From Asticcacaulis excentricus (lineage in GTDB: Bacteria > Pseudomonadota > Alphaproteobacteria > Caulobacterales > Caulobacteraceae): a stretch of 64,000 nt of DNA. The stretch lies in NCBI RefSeq assembly GCF_003966695.1, contig NZ_AP018827.1, positions 682,001-746,000 of the forward strand, written 5' to 3'. The translations under genes were made by a program, and so were the position numbers. Shown piece after piece: positions 50,717 to 59,591 of the stretch; positions within the stretch are counted from its first letter, which is position 1; the number at the start of each line of letters is the position of its first letter. The notes under the pieces are model-generated. The model made no database searches and was not told the DNA's origin. It worked only from the letters and a program-made list of their open reading frames with translations.

Positions 50717-52102
50717 TCAGCCGATGTGCGTCAGCCCGCCCATATAGGGTTGCAGCACGCTCGGAATAGCGATACGACCGCCCTCGTCCTGATAGTTTTC
50801 CATGATGGCCACCAGCGTGCGGCCGACCGCGAGCCCTGAGCCATTCAGTGTATGCAGGAAGCGCGTGCCCTTTTCACCGGCCTTGCGCGTGCGGGCGTCC
50901 ATGCGGCGGGCCTGAAAATCCCCGCAGTTGGAGCAGGACGAGATTTCACGGTAGGTGTTCTGCGACGGCAGCCACACCTCAAGGTCATAGGTCTTGCGCG
51001 CGCCAAAGCCCATATCTCCCGTACACAGCAGCATGGTGCGGAAGCTGAGGTCGAGCTTTTTGAGGATGGCTTCGGCGCATTCGGTCATGCGCTCGTGCTC
51101 CGCCGCCGACTGTTCCGGCGTGGTGATCGACACCAGCTCGACCTTCTGGAACTGATGCTGACGGATCATGCCCTTGGTATCGCGGCCCGCCGAACCCGCT
51201 TCGGCGCGGAAGCAGTTGGTCAGGGCCGTCAGACGCAACGGCAGCTCCTCTTCCGCCGTGATGGCTTCGCGGACAAGGTTGGTCAGTGACACTTCGGCGG
51301 TGGGGATGAGCGCTAGCCTACCACTTTGCATGAGTTTTAGATTCACTGCCATAATTGCCTGTGCGGCGTCGTGGATTGGCCATTCTAGTAAATCTTCAGC
51401 GGATATGTCGAAATTGTCTCCGGACAAGGCGAAAAACAAATCCTCTTCAAATTTCGGCAGTTGCCCCGTACCGAACAGCGCGTGGTCCTTGACCAGTACC
51501 GGCGGATTGACCTCAGTATAACCGTGCTCGGTGGTCTGGGTGTCGAGCATCCACTGACCGATGGCGCGCTCCAGCCGCGCCAGTTGCCCCTTGAGCACCA
51601 CAAAGCGCGAGCCGGACATTTTCGCCGCCGCTTCAAAGTCCATCAGTTTGAGCGCTTCACCCAGATCGGCGTGATCCTTGGCCGGGAAGCTGAGGATATT
51701 CGGCGCGCCGTGTCTGCGGATTTCAACATTGCCGCCCTCGTCTTCGCCCAGCGGCACGTCGTCAAACGGAATATTGGGCAGCGAGGCCAGAAGGGTGCGC
51801 AGGTCCTCTTCGGTCTGACGCTCGGTCTCCTGCGCCTCGGCAATCGCGCCTTTCAGGCCCTCGACCTCGGTCATCAGTTCCGCGGCCCGCGCTTCGTCCT
51901 TCTGCGCCTTGGCCTTGCCGATTTCACCGGAGAGCTTCTTCAACTGCGCCTGATTGGTCTCGAACGCCGTCTTGGCGGCGCGGAGGGCCTTATCCAGCGA
52001 CAGCAGCGCATCAACATCCGCTTGCGCCGACTCGCGGCCCCGCGATGACCAGCCCTTGACATAGGCTTCAGGTGTTTCGCGTAAGGCTTTGATATCGTGC
52101 AT
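50717..52102 (-). CDS. serS: Seryl-tRNA synthetase with an internal insertion
   Basis: 461 residues from ATG 52102, with GAGG ahead. The N-terminal coiled-coil arm (about 30-105) grips tRNA-Ser; class II motifs follow: TEVNPPVLV (motif 1 region), [21 protein letters not shown] (motif 2) and [20 protein letters not shown] (motif 3). Between [13 protein letters not shown] and [14 protein letters not shown], where other SerS have a few residues, there are about 39 extra (224-262). The DNA for this stretch is about 48% GC, well below its surroundings. The protein is otherwise complete and essential, so the insertion must be tolerated. Confidence 0.95.
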   Translation of the reverse strand: MHDIKALRETPEAYVKGWSSRGRESAQADVDALLSLDKALRAAKTAFETNQAQLKKLSGEIGKAKAQKDEARAAELMTEVEGLKGAIAEAQETERQTEEDLRTLLASLPNIPFDDVPLGEDEGGNVEIRRHGAPNILSFPAKDHADLGEALKLMDFEAAAKMSGSRFVVLKGQLARLERAIGQWMLDTQTTEHGYTEVNPPVLVKDHALFGTGQLPKFEEDLFFALSGDNFDISAEDLLEWPIHDAAQAIMAVNLKLMQSGRLALIPTAEVSLTNLVREAITAEEELPLRLTALTNCFRAEAGSAGRDTKGMIRQHQFQKVELVSITTPEQSAAEHERMTECAEAILKKLDLSFRTMLLCTGDMGFGARKTYDLEVWLPSQNTYREISSCSNCGDFQARRMDARTRKAGEKGTRFLHTLNGSGLAVGRTLVAIMENYQDEGGRIAIPSVLQPYMGGLTHIG

Positions 52103-52136
52103 GGAAGTGTCCTCAAGGTCTCGATGAACAGGTCGC

Positions 52137-52260
52137 CCCACCCACCGCTTCGCGGTCCCCCTTCCCCGCTGCGCCGGGAAGGAGGAAAAATCCTTCCCCG
52201 TTTACGGGGAAGGTGGATTTCTCGTCAATGCTTCATTGACGAGAAAGACGGAAGGGGGAT
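52137..52260. repeat. Composite palindromic repeat between serS and tatC
   Basis: Contains CCTTCCCCG-TTTA-CGGGGAAGG (52192-52213) and CTCGTCAATG-CTT-CATTGACGAG (52221-52243), flanked by CCCCCTTCCCCG on the left and GGAAGGGGG on the right. No gene is seen. It resembles the C/G-rich intergenic elements between genes in other alphaproteobacteria. Confidence 0.75.
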
Positions 52261-52263
52261 GGC

Positions 52264-53163
52264 TTAGCTTACGATCGAGGGCTCTTTGCGCCGCCATTCG
52301 ATCATCCGCACACACAGGATCGATATTTCGTACAAGAGCACGATGGGGATGGCGAGCATGAGCTGCGAAATGGGGTCCGGCGGCGTGACCACGGCGGCGA
52401 CGACCACGATCCCCAGAATGGCGTAACGCCGGCCCGACGACAGCATTTTCGATGACACCATACCGGTCAGACCCAGCAGCGTCAGGACAATCGGCAACTG
52501 AAAGCAGGCCCCGAAGGCCAGCATCAGGGTGGTGACCAACGACAGATATTCCGACACCTTGGGCATCAGTTGCACGGTGACGGCCCCTGCCCCCAGAATC
52601 TGCTGGCTCAAGCTGAACCACAGCACCATTGGCAGAATGATGAAATAGACGAGCAGAGCTCCCATGACGAACAGCACAGGCGCGGCAATCAGAAACGGCA
52701 AAAAGGCCATGCGCTCGCGCTTATAGAGGCCGGGGGCCACGAAGCGATAGAGATGCCAGGCGATCACCGGAAAGCTGAGGATAACCGCGCCAAAGCCCGC
52801 CATCTTCATCTTGGTGAAGAGGAATTCCAGCGGCGCCGTGGTGATCAGCGCCACGCTGTTCTTGGCCTGCGGCACCTCTTTGAGGCCCAGAATGATCTCG
52901 ATCAGGTCGAACGGCCCTGCCCCATGCCCGCCGTGGGCGCGCGACGCCTCGAACATGCGGTTGGCCATCTCATAGGGATGGGTCAGGAAGATGTAGATGG
53001 GCTCGGCAAAGCCAAAGCACAGCAGAAAGGCCGCCACAAAGGCCACGACCATCCAGATCAGACGCGAGCGCAACTCGATCAGGTGGTCCATCAGCGGCGC
53101 GCGCGACGCCTCGATTTCGGCCTCGTCCGGGTGGAGGTCGTCTTTGGTCACCAGATCGTTCAT
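52264..53163 (-). CDS. tatC: Twin-arginine translocase subunit TatC
   Basis: A 299-residue integral membrane protein with six spans. MDHLIELRSRLIWMVVAFVAAF at about 24-45 is the TatC signature; FTKMKMAGFGAVILSFPVIAWHLYRFVAPGLYKRER is the conserved second-third segment. It recognises twin-arginine signals with TatB. Its ATG overlaps the tatB stop (ATGA). Several predicted Tat substrates are coded in this same window. Confidence 0.95.
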   Translation of the reverse strand: MNDLVTKDDLHPDEAEIEASRAPLMDHLIELRSRLIWMVVAFVAAFLLCFGFAEPIYIFLTHPYEMANRMFEASRAHGGHGAGPFDLIEIILGLKEVPQAKNSVALITTAPLEFLFTKMKMAGFGAVILSFPVIAWHLYRFVAPGLYKRERMAFLPFLIAAPVLFVMGALLVYFIILPMVLWFSLSQQILGAGAVTVQLMPKVSEYLSLVTTLMLAFGACFQLPIVLTLLGLTGMVSSKMLSSGRRYAILGIVVVAAVVTPPDPISQLMLAIPIVLLYEISILCVRMIEWRRKEPSIVS

Positions 53164-53753
53164 GACGGGAGAGTCTCAGTCGTCTTTTTGGCGCGGCTGC
53201 GTTTGGGTTTGGGCGCAGGGGCGTCTGTTTCGGCTTCGGCCATAACCGGTGCGTTTTCAGGGGCTTCTGCGGCTTTCTTCGCACGCGGCTTGCGCGGCTT
53301 TGGGGTTGGCTCCGTTGCCGCAGGGTCCGCCGCCGGGTTGGGCACGTCGGGCTCATCGGTCAGGGACGGCTTGCCGAAATCCGCCGGGGTGTGGCCATGA
53401 TCGTAAGCATCGGGCGACGGCACATCAACGCTGTCGCTGTAATAGTGGCCCTTGGGCGGGATGGCGTCGTTGATCTCGCCTTCGATGCGCCGCATGTCTT
53501 CGCGGATGTCGTCGATGACCGGCGAGGTCACATTGCCGGAGCGCAGGGCCTCAACCTCCTTGCGCAGATCGTCGAGTTCCGACTGACGCGCCATGTCGTC
53601 AAAAGAAGTGCGGAATTCGTCGGCCATGGAGCGCATCTTGGCCACAAAGCGACCCAGTTGCCGCAACAGCTTCGGCAAGTCCTTGGGCCCCACCACAATC
53701 AGGGCCACCACCGCAATGAGTACGAGCTCAGAGCCCCCAATACCGGGCAGCAT
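53160..53753 (-). CDS. tatB: Twin-arginine translocase subunit TatB
   Basis: A 197-residue protein: an N-terminal membrane helix (MLPGIGGSELVLIAVVALIVVGPKDLPKLL, with the typical GPK/RxxP), an amphipathic helix (RQLGRFVAKMRSMADEFR), then a long Pro/Lys/Ala-rich cytoplasmic tail ending KKTTETLPS. The tail is longer than that of E. coli TatB by its Lys-rich end. It forms the receptor complex with TatC and is coupled to it by a 4-bp overlap. Confidence 0.93.
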   Translation of the reverse strand: MLPGIGGSELVLIAVVALIVVGPKDLPKLLRQLGRFVAKMRSMADEFRTSFDDMARQSELDDLRKEVEALRSGNVTSPVIDDIREDMRRIEGEINDAIPPKGHYYSDSVDVPSPDAYDHGHTPADFGKPSLTDEPDVPNPAADPAATEPTPKPRKPRAKKAAEAPENAPVMAEAETDAPAPKPKRSRAKKTTETLPS

Positions 53754-53780
53754 TCAAATTACGCCTTAGGGTCAGAACAT

Positions 53781-53814
53781 GAAAAAGCAACCGCCCCTTT
53801 TCAAGGAGAGGCGG
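53781..53814 (-). terminator. Hairpin with T-run between tatA and tatB
   Basis: Read on the minus strand, ACCGCCTCTCCTT and AAGGGGCGGT form a stem, followed by TTGCTTTTTC. It lies within the tat operon, after tatA and before tatB, so it may trim tatBC expression relative to tatA. Confidence 0.7.
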
Positions 53815-53839
53815 TCACGCAAAAAACAACGAAAAAGGC

Positions 53840-54046
53840 TTAGGCCGCGTCCTTGTCGGTGACGGTCTTGGCCGTTTCGGGCTTGGCTTCGTCCTTCTTG
53901 ACGTCCTCGTCCTTAAGGCCGTCCTTGAACGCCTTGATGCCCTTAGCGGCATCGCCCATCAGGCCCGACAGCTTGCCACGGCCGCCAAACAGCAGCAGCG
54001 CGACAACCGCGACGATGGCCCAGTGCCAGATGCTCATGCTACCCAT
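53840..54046 (-). CDS. tatA: Twin-arginine translocase subunit TatA
   Basis: 68 residues from ATG 54046 (GGAG about 7 nt ahead); ATG 54037 is possible. [41 protein letters not shown] is the TatA helix, with the FGxGK hinge, and amphipathic helix, followed by an acidic/basic tail. It oligomerises to form the channel. TatA is usually far more abundant than TatBC, which fits the terminator-like hairpin after the gene. Confidence 0.93.
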   Translation of the reverse strand: MGSMSIWHWAIVAVVALLLFGGRGKLSGLMGDAAKGIKAFKDGLKDEDVKKDEAKPETAKTVTDKDAA

Positions 54047-54166
54047 GTCAGATCTCCATACGCGCGGCGCTGCCTCGCGGCGGCGCATCTTCGGGATACA
54101 AGTATTGCTCTCTTATAGGCGTATTGTAGGCGTACATCAAAGCGAAAATAAGCCCAATTTAACCGT

Positions 54167-54838
54167 CTAATCGCGTTCGCCGTCGGCGCTTTCAAAGAAA
54201 TCCTGTGCAAACTCGACCTGTTCCATCTCCTCAAGGCCGATGGGGTCTTCGGCTTCCCGCGCACCGCCGGGTTCCGGGATGACGAAATCGGCGGGGACAT
54301 TGAGATCGAGCAGACCGGCGGCGCGCATATCCGCCGCGCCGGGCAGGTCGTGCAGGCTGGGCAAGGAAAAGACCTCCAGGAAATGCTCGGTCGTGCCGTA
54401 GGTGACCGGGCGGCCCGGTGAGCGCCGGCGCCCGCGCAGGCGGATCAGATTCATCTCGTGCAACACGTCCAGCGTGCCGCGCGACAGACCGACGCCGCGG
54501 ATCGTCTCGATCTCCGCCCGCGTGACCGGCTGGTGATAGGCGATGATGGCCAGAGTCTCCAAAGCCGCCTTCGACAGACGGCGCGGTTCTTCGCGTTCTT
54601 CGACCATCAGGTAGCCGAGGTCGGCCGCGGTGCGAAACTGCCATTTGTCGGCGACGACCTCTAACGTCACACCCCGGTCGGCATAACGCGCTTTCAAGGC
54701 CGCCAATGCCTTACCCACATCCGCGCCTTCGGGCAGACGCCGCGCCAGATCGGCCGCCGACAGGGGGGCAGCGGCGGCAAACAACAGGGCCTCAATGGCG
54801 CGTTCGATATCGAGTTTGGCAGACAAATCGGGGGTCAT
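54167..54838 (-). CDS. scpB: Segregation and condensation protein ScpB
   Basis: A 223-residue protein with two winged-helix domains. IERAIEALLFAAAAPLSAADLARRLP near the start and RRLSKAALETLAIIAYHQPVTRAEIETIRGVGLSRGTLDVLHEMNLIRLRGRRRSPGRPVTYGTTEHFLEVF are the ScpB signature (EIE.IRGV.. and PGRP..Y.TT..FL). It binds ScpA and the SMC kleisin complex for chromosome segregation. The usual tight scpA-scpB junction is here opened by a palindromic repeat of about 130 bp. Confidence 0.95.
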   Translation of the reverse strand: MTPDLSAKLDIERAIEALLFAAAAPLSAADLARRLPEGADVGKALAALKARYADRGVTLEVVADKWQFRTAADLGYLMVEEREEPRRLSKAALETLAIIAYHQPVTRAEIETIRGVGLSRGTLDVLHEMNLIRLRGRRRSPGRPVTYGTTEHFLEVFSLPSLHDLPGAADMRAAGLLDLNVPADFVIPEPGGAREAEDPIGLEEMEQVEFAQDFFESADGERD

Positions 54839-54843
54839 GCGAT

Positions 54844-54975
54844 CCTCCTCCCCTGCGCAGCGGGGGAGGTGTCACGGCTTGTCCGTGACGGAGGGGGCGC
54901 GCCATATGGAAAGCCCCCCTCCGTCTCGCTACCTGTCGGTAGCGATCCACCTCCCCCAAGCGAGTTGGGGAAGTA
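54844..54975. repeat. Composite palindromic repeat between scpA and scpB
   Basis: Stems include CTCCCCTGCG/CGCAGCGGGGGAG, GTCACGG-CTTGT-CCGTGAC, GGAGGGGGC/GCCCCCCTCC, and TCGCTACC-TGTC-GGTAGCGA. No open frame is seen. The element occupies most of the gap between two genes that usually abut. Confidence 0.8.
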
Positions 54976-54989
54976 TGATAGAAAAGCGG

Positions 54990-55847
54990 TCATCGTCCCT
55001 CCATCAGCGGCGGACGGCGGCGCAGGTAAAGCGTGTCAAACGTGCCCAGTTGCTGCACCTGCATCAGGCCTTCTTTCGTCAGTTCCAACCCGGCCGACAG
55101 GGTAGAGGCGACGTAAGACGCGCGGCGCGGACCGCCCTCACCCACCGGCTGCGGCGCAATCTCATCGAGCGGCGTCCAGTCCGATAACTGCGGCAGCACA
55201 TCGCGCAGATGGTCGCGCGCATCCTCCAGCGGGAAGGCCTCGACGCGCATGGTGGGGTCGTAATGGCGGGCGATTTCGCGCTGCCTCTGAGTGACATAGG
55301 CCCCCATCAGATCGAACAGCGACACATCCAGACGCGACGACGGCAGGATGACCGTGGCCTGCGGATCACCGCGCGCAAACACGTCGCGTTTGAGCTGAGG
55401 TCGAGAGGTAATGGCCTCCACCGCCTTGCGAATGGCCTCCAGCTTTTTCAGGCGAAAGGCCAGCGCGGTGGCCAGTTCTTCCGGTTCCGGCTCATCGCTT
55501 TTCTTGCGTTCGGGCACCGGCAGCAGCAGACGCGATTTGAGATAGGCCAGCCACGAGGCCATCACCAGATAGTCGGCGGCCAGCGAAAAACGCAGACGTC
55601 GTGCCTGCTGGATGAAGGCCAGATATTGCTCGGCCAGTCGCGTGATCGAGATTTTCAGCAGATCGACCTTTTGCTGCCGCGCCAGCTCCAGCAGCACGTG
55701 CAGGGGGCCTTCGTAACCATCGAGATCGAGCAGGAGGGCGTCGTCGGCCTCGATCTCCGGCACGGGCGCGGCATCGGCCGTGAAATCGAGGCGGTGTTGA
55801 AACACCTCGTTCTCAAGCCCCGGCAAAGCGCCCCCGCGCCCGGTCAC
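54990..55847 (-). CDS. scpA: Segregation and condensation protein ScpA
   Basis: A 285-residue kleisin. The N-terminus (DDALLLDLDGYEGPLHVLLELARQQKVDLLKISITRLAEQYLAFI) matches the ScpA SMC-neck binding domain; YLVMASWLAYLKSRLLLP is the next helix. The C-terminal winged helix ends GLMQVQQLGTFDTLYLRRRP. The start is GTG 55847, 3 bp after the nagZ stop. It links the SMC heads and holds ScpB. Confidence 0.93.
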   Translation of the reverse strand: MTGRGGALPGLENEVFQHRLDFTADAAPVPEIEADDALLLDLDGYEGPLHVLLELARQQKVDLLKISITRLAEQYLAFIQQARRLRFSLAADYLVMASWLAYLKSRLLLPVPERKKSDEPEPEELATALAFRLKKLEAIRKAVEAITSRPQLKRDVFARGDPQATVILPSSRLDVSLFDLMGAYVTQRQREIARHYDPTMRVEAFPLEDARDHLRDVLPQLSDWTPLDEIAPQPVGEGGPRRASYVASTLSAGLELTKEGLMQVQQLGTFDTLYLRRRPPLMEGR

Positions 55848-55850
55848 GGC

Positions 55851-56942
55851 TTAATAGACCTCCTGATAGGCGGTCGGATCGACGAAATCCTCGTACTCTT
55901 CGCGCACGGTGACCGGACGGTGCAGCAGCACCTGAAGGCGGCCACGCGCCTCTTCGACGTTCAGCGGTTCGACCTTGTGCTTAAGGCGCAGGAGCGCGCG
56001 TTCAAGACGCTGCTGAACCTTGCCGCGGATGGTTGGCACAAAGACCGACACGGCCTTCATTTCCTCAAGGTCGCCGCTGCAATGCAGGACGATGTCGCAA
56101 CCAGCCCTAAGAGACGCGCGCGCCCGTGCCCCCACGGGTCCTTTCAGCGCGCCCATGCCGATGTCGTCGCTGAGCAGCAGGCCGTCAAAGCCGATCTCTT
56201 CGCGGATGACCTTGATCACCTTTTTGGAGGTGGTGGCCGGGTTGCGGCGGTCAATCGCCGTGTAAACGACGTGCGCCGTCATGGCCAAAGGCATGTCGGC
56301 ATTGACGGCAAAGGGGAGAAAATCGGCCTTTTCCAACTCATCACGACGCGCCTTGACGACCGGCAGTTCGTGATGCGAATCGACCTGTGCGCGACCGTGA
56401 CCGGGCGCGTGCTTGATCACCGGCAGCACGCCACCGGCCAAAAAGCCTTCGGCGGCGGCCCGGCCCATGACAGCCACGGTCTCGGCGGTCAGGCCATAGG
56501 CGCGGTCACCGACCACATCGTGCGTCCCGGCCTGCGGCACGTCGAGAACCGGCGCACAATCCACATTGACGCCCAGCGCGCGCAGGTCATGCGCCATCAG
56601 TTGCGCCCCCATGCGGACGTATTCACGCTGTTCAAACGGAGAATTGGCCACGGCCTCATAGGCGGCGGCGGGCGGATAGGACGGCCAGTGCGGGGCTTTG
56701 AAACGCTGCACGCGGCCGCCCTCCTGATCGACCAGGATCAGCACATCGGGGTGCCCGGCCGCCGCTTTCAGCGCGTTGATCAGGGCGCGGACCTGCTCCG
56801 GTGTGTCGATATTGCGCTTAAACAGGATGAAGCCCAGCGGCTTTTTGGCGGCAAAAAACGCCTGTTCAGCGGCGGTCAGCTCAAGCCCGGCACAGCCATA
56901 GATGGCGGCGGAAACCTTAGCTTTCTGTTTGATATTCAGCAT
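55851..56942 (-). CDS. nagZ: Beta-N-acetylhexosaminidase NagZ
   Basis: A 363-residue GH3 enzyme. LGFILFKRNIDTPEQVRALI and LILVDQEGGRVQRFK are the N-terminal family motifs; VIKHAPGHGRAQVDSHHELPVV carries the catalytic His/Asp pair of bacterial NagZ, and LLLSDDIGMGAL carries the nucleophile Asp. It removes N-acetylglucosamine from muropeptides in the cytoplasm for cell-wall recycling. It is followed closely by scpA in the same direction. Confidence 0.95.
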   Translation of the reverse strand: MLNIKQKAKVSAAIYGCAGLELTAAEQAFFAAKKPLGFILFKRNIDTPEQVRALINALKAAAGHPDVLILVDQEGGRVQRFKAPHWPSYPPAAAYEAVANSPFEQREYVRMGAQLMAHDLRALGVNVDCAPVLDVPQAGTHDVVGDRAYGLTAETVAVMGRAAAEGFLAGGVLPVIKHAPGHGRAQVDSHHELPVVKARRDELEKADFLPFAVNADMPLAMTAHVVYTAIDRRNPATTSKKVIKVIREEIGFDGLLLSDDIGMGALKGPVGARARASLRAGCDIVLHCSGDLEEMKAVSVFVPTIRGKVQQRLERALLRLKHKVEPLNVEEARGRLQVLLHRPVTVREEYEDFVDPTAYQEVY

Positions 56943-56956
56943 GTTTTACCGGACTC

Positions 56957-57751
56957 TTACTTTACGAAACAGGTCTTGCCCGCCGATTTCAGCGCGTTGC
57001 AGAACTGCTGCGCCTTATCCTTGGAGGCAAAGCCGCTAAAGGAGGTTCTGTAAAAAGTCGATCCGTCGCGATCGACCTTTTCGACCACCTTGCGCGTGCC
57101 ACCGACGAACAGGCCGTAGGACGAGGCCAGGGCGGCAAATTCGCGGTCAGCGATGGCCTGCGAGGAGAAGGCGCCGATCTGCACCGATGCGCCGCCGGAG
57201 GTCGTCGCCACAACGGGTTTCGGTTCGGGCTTGGCGTCTGCGGTCTTGACCGGTTCGGCGGGTTTCGTGGCCACAGGGGCCGGTTGCGCGGGTTTGGTGG
57301 CTGCGGGCGCAGGCTGTGTCGGTTGTGTCGGCTGGGTGGCCGGCGGCAGCAGGTTCTCATTAACGCTGGGGGCTGCCGGTGCCGCCGCCGAAGCGGCTTC
57401 GCGGGCCTGCGGGGCCTCGGTATCATTGGCAAAGACCGGCGCGGTGCCCGAGGCATGGGCTTCCTGATTGACCGACGGATCCAGCAGGTCCTCATCGCTC
57501 AGCGGCTTGGCCTCCTCGATATTGCCGTCCTTATAGGCCGTCAGCGGGTCGCCGACATCGCTCACCTTACGCGTATTCAAGCCCGAATTATAGAACAGCA
57601 CGACCGCCAGCAGCAGCACCACCAGCACGATAAACGACGCGATCAGGGTGATCGGGGTCTGATCCCGCTTCGGCGCGGGACGACGGCTGTCGTAGCTCAG
57701 ATGATCCTCGGTCGGCGGCGTGTAGGTGCCGCGTTCGTTGTCTTCCACCAT
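56957..57751 (-). CDS. SPOR-domain membrane protein
   Basis: 264 residues. A cytoplasmic N-terminus rich in charged residues precedes one span (about 35-55, ITLIASFIVLVVLLLAVVLFY). A long Pro/Ala/Thr/Lys linker leads to a C-terminal SPOR domain (about 185-264, ASVQIGAFSSQAIADREFAALASSYG... STFYRTSFSGFASKDKAQQFCNALKSAGKTCFV), which binds denuded peptidoglycan at the division site. Position ahead of nagZ and scpA is as in Caulobacter relatives. The 239 bp upstream to 57990 contain no gene that I can see. Confidence 0.9.
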   Translation of the reverse strand: MVEDNERGTYTPPTEDHLSYDSRRPAPKRDQTPITLIASFIVLVVLLLAVVLFYNSGLNTRKVSDVGDPLTAYKDGNIEEAKPLSDEDLLDPSVNQEAHASGTAPVFANDTEAPQAREAASAAAPAAPSVNENLLPPATQPTQPTQPAPAATKPAQPAPVATKPAEPVKTADAKPEPKPVVATTSGGASVQIGAFSSQAIADREFAALASSYGLFVGGTRKVVEKVDRDGSTFYRTSFSGFASKDKAQQFCNALKSAGKTCFVK

Positions 57752-57990
57752 GACCTTAAAAATCCTGTAGTTGCGCCTTTACGAATCATGCGCAGCAAAG
57801 CACGCCATTTTGGCAGGCTTAAGTCCATACGAAAAGAGAGGCCCGTCTAAAAAGCGGTGCGCGATCTTTATGCTCACCTGTTTTTGAGAGCGCGCCGCGA
57901 TTTTAGCGTTAGCGATAGCGCTTTTGGAATACGACTGTCAGTTGCGATTTAATAACCCTTTCCGTGTTAGCTTATAACGCGGAGGACCGA

Positions 57991-58479
57991 ATGGGCCAGC
58001 TCACAGACAAAGACAGGCTGATCTTCATGGCGCACAGCGATCTGCGCGTAATGGTCCTGCGTCCGGTCGGGACCCTGTCGCCGGAAGACCTTATCGAGCA
58101 GTTTTTCCTGTCGCTCAAGCGCGTGGAGCGGCCGTGGCTTTATCACCGGCTGGTCGATATGCGGCGCTATGACCGCGATTTCGGCGCCGAACACGTCACT
58201 ACCCTAGCCAAACGCTGGCAGACCGTGCGCGGCCGTCATAGCTGCTATGCCCATGTGGCGCTGGTCTCACCGGTCAGATGCCCGCGCTGGCACGTTGCGG
58301 CACCGCTGCCCGGCTTTCCCAATGAGACCCTGTGCCGTTTCACCAGCTATTCGTATGCCTTCAACTGGCTGACCGCGACGGATCGGCACGCCTATCTGTC
58401 CCAGATTGCAGAGGTGCCCGCGGATCAGGCGCGCAAACCCCGGCCAGCGTCTTTTTCGGGCGATCTGGTCCTCGATTAG
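57991..58479 (+). CDS. Hypothetical 162-residue protein
   Basis: ATG 57991 has GGAGG 6 nt ahead, a strong ribosome site. The product (MGQLTDKDRLIFMAHSDLRVMVLRPVGTLSPEDLIEQFFLSLKRVERPWLYHRLVDMRRYDRDF) has no signal peptide or span. The alternating strand/helix pattern with LVDMRRYD recalls STAS-like or PAS-neighbour domains of Caulobacterales, but I cannot assign a family. The TAG stop is the first triplet of a 124-bp repeat. Confidence 0.75.
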   Translation: MGQLTDKDRLIFMAHSDLRVMVLRPVGTLSPEDLIEQFFLSLKRVERPWLYHRLVDMRRYDRDFGAEHVTTLAKRWQTVRGRHSCYAHVALVSPVRCPRWHVAAPLPGFPNETLCRFTSYSYAFNWLTATDRHAYLSQIAEVPADQARKPRPASFSGDLVLD

Positions 58480-58600
58480 AGCGCATTCCGAAACGAAGTT
58501 CGGCGAAGCCAAAAGTGTGCAACGGTTTTCGGAATCAAATGCGAGACAAAACAAAATGTTAGAGCGAGATTTCGATTCAATCTGTACGAAATCCGCTCTA
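58477..58600 (-). repeat. 124-bp dispersed palindromic repeat, family A copy 2
   Basis: Starts TAGAGCG and ends CGCTCTA, like copy 1 at 48062-48185 read in the opposite direction; shared blocks include CTTTTGGCTTCGCCGAA and TTTTGTTTTGTC. Its TAG is the stop codon of the preceding gene. Confidence 0.85.
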
Positions 58601-58618
58601 GGCCCCAAGACTGTGCAT

Positions 58619-59536
58619 TCAGGCGTGTTCGGGGAGCGCCGCCTGCGGCCTCAGCGCGCCCTTCCACACCAGATAGGCAATCCCGGCGATCAGGACGGCA
58701 GACGTAACGACGCTGCCTTCCGGGCCAAACTTGCCGCCGGTAATCCACCACGCGGCACCTGTCGATTTGAGATCGGTGACCAGCGGCAGGACATCGAGGT
58801 TCTGACCGCTGACTTCGACGCCGAACCCGGCCCCCAGAAGGAAATTCCATGCGCTGTGCCACGCACACACGCCCCATAGCGAGCGCTCCTGAATGGTGTA
58901 GAGACTGAAAAAGATACCGACCAGAACGATATTGGTCAGGCCGAGAAAAAGCTCCTTCGACGGCGGGATATTGGCCGCGTGCAGCAGGGAGAAGACCAAC
59001 ATGCTGACGCCTATGCCCCAGTAGATGCCGTGACGTGACGCCACGACCTGCATCAGATAGCCCCGCATGGCAATCTCTTCGGTCGCCCCCTGCACCATAA
59101 AGCCCGCAAAGATGGCGGCGATGGGCACAAAGGTCATCAGACCGGGCTTACCCCACGCGCCGAGACTTTCGATCGTGTATCCCCCGGCCAGCCAGATACC
59201 GCCAATGGCCGCCGCAGCAAAGCCGAAGCCGATCCCCAACCCCCTCAGATAGCGTTTCAGGCCGTCCCGGTTGAAGCCGAGCGCGGCGATCCCTCGCCGC
59301 TCGAACAGAAAGGTCCAGAGGAAGAAGATCAGGGCGATCGGCGCAAAAAACAGCAGCATCAGCGCGTCGGCGCGCCAGTCGATGCCGGTCTCTAAAGGCA
59401 GTTTCAGCCACGTCATCGCTATCACGACGGGGATCTGCCCCAGAATGATAAAAACGATGGTGAGCACAATCGCCGCCCACGTCCAGGTGCGGCGCGCCCT
59501 TGCTGGACGCGGTGCGTAAAGATCAATACCTGCCAT
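58619..59536 (-). CDS. CPBP-family intramembrane metalloprotease
   Basis: 305 residues from ATG 59536 (AGGGG ahead). About seven to eight membrane spans. The CPBP/Abi signature is GATEEIAMRGYLMQ (E153, E154, R158), followed by SMLVFSLLHAANI with the conserved His and LVGIFFSLYTIQERSLWGVCAWHSAWNFL with HxxxN-like residues. These proteases are related to type II CAAX prenyl endopeptidases. The target is unknown; no bacteriocin cluster is beside it. Confidence 0.9.
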   Translation of the reverse strand: MAGIDLYAPRPARARRTWTWAAIVLTIVFIILGQIPVVIAMTWLKLPLETGIDWRADALMLLFFAPIALIFFLWTFLFERRGIAALGFNRDGLKRYLRGLGIGFGFAAAAIGGIWLAGGYTIESLGAWGKPGLMTFVPIAAIFAGFMVQGATEEIAMRGYLMQVVASRHGIYWGIGVSMLVFSLLHAANIPPSKELFLGLTNIVLVGIFFSLYTIQERSLWGVCAWHSAWNFLLGAGFGVEVSGQNLDVLPLVTDLKSTGAAWWITGGKFGPEGSVVTSAVLIAGIAYLVWKGALRPQAALPEHA

Positions 59537-59591
59537 GCGGAACCCCTGAGTAACGCCCCACAGTCTCATCAAATGAAACCCACGGCAAGCC

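Noticed and set aside
58619-59536. Bacteriocin immunity function for the CPBP protein
   Set aside because: No bacteriocin precursor, leader peptide or ABC exporter lies nearby.
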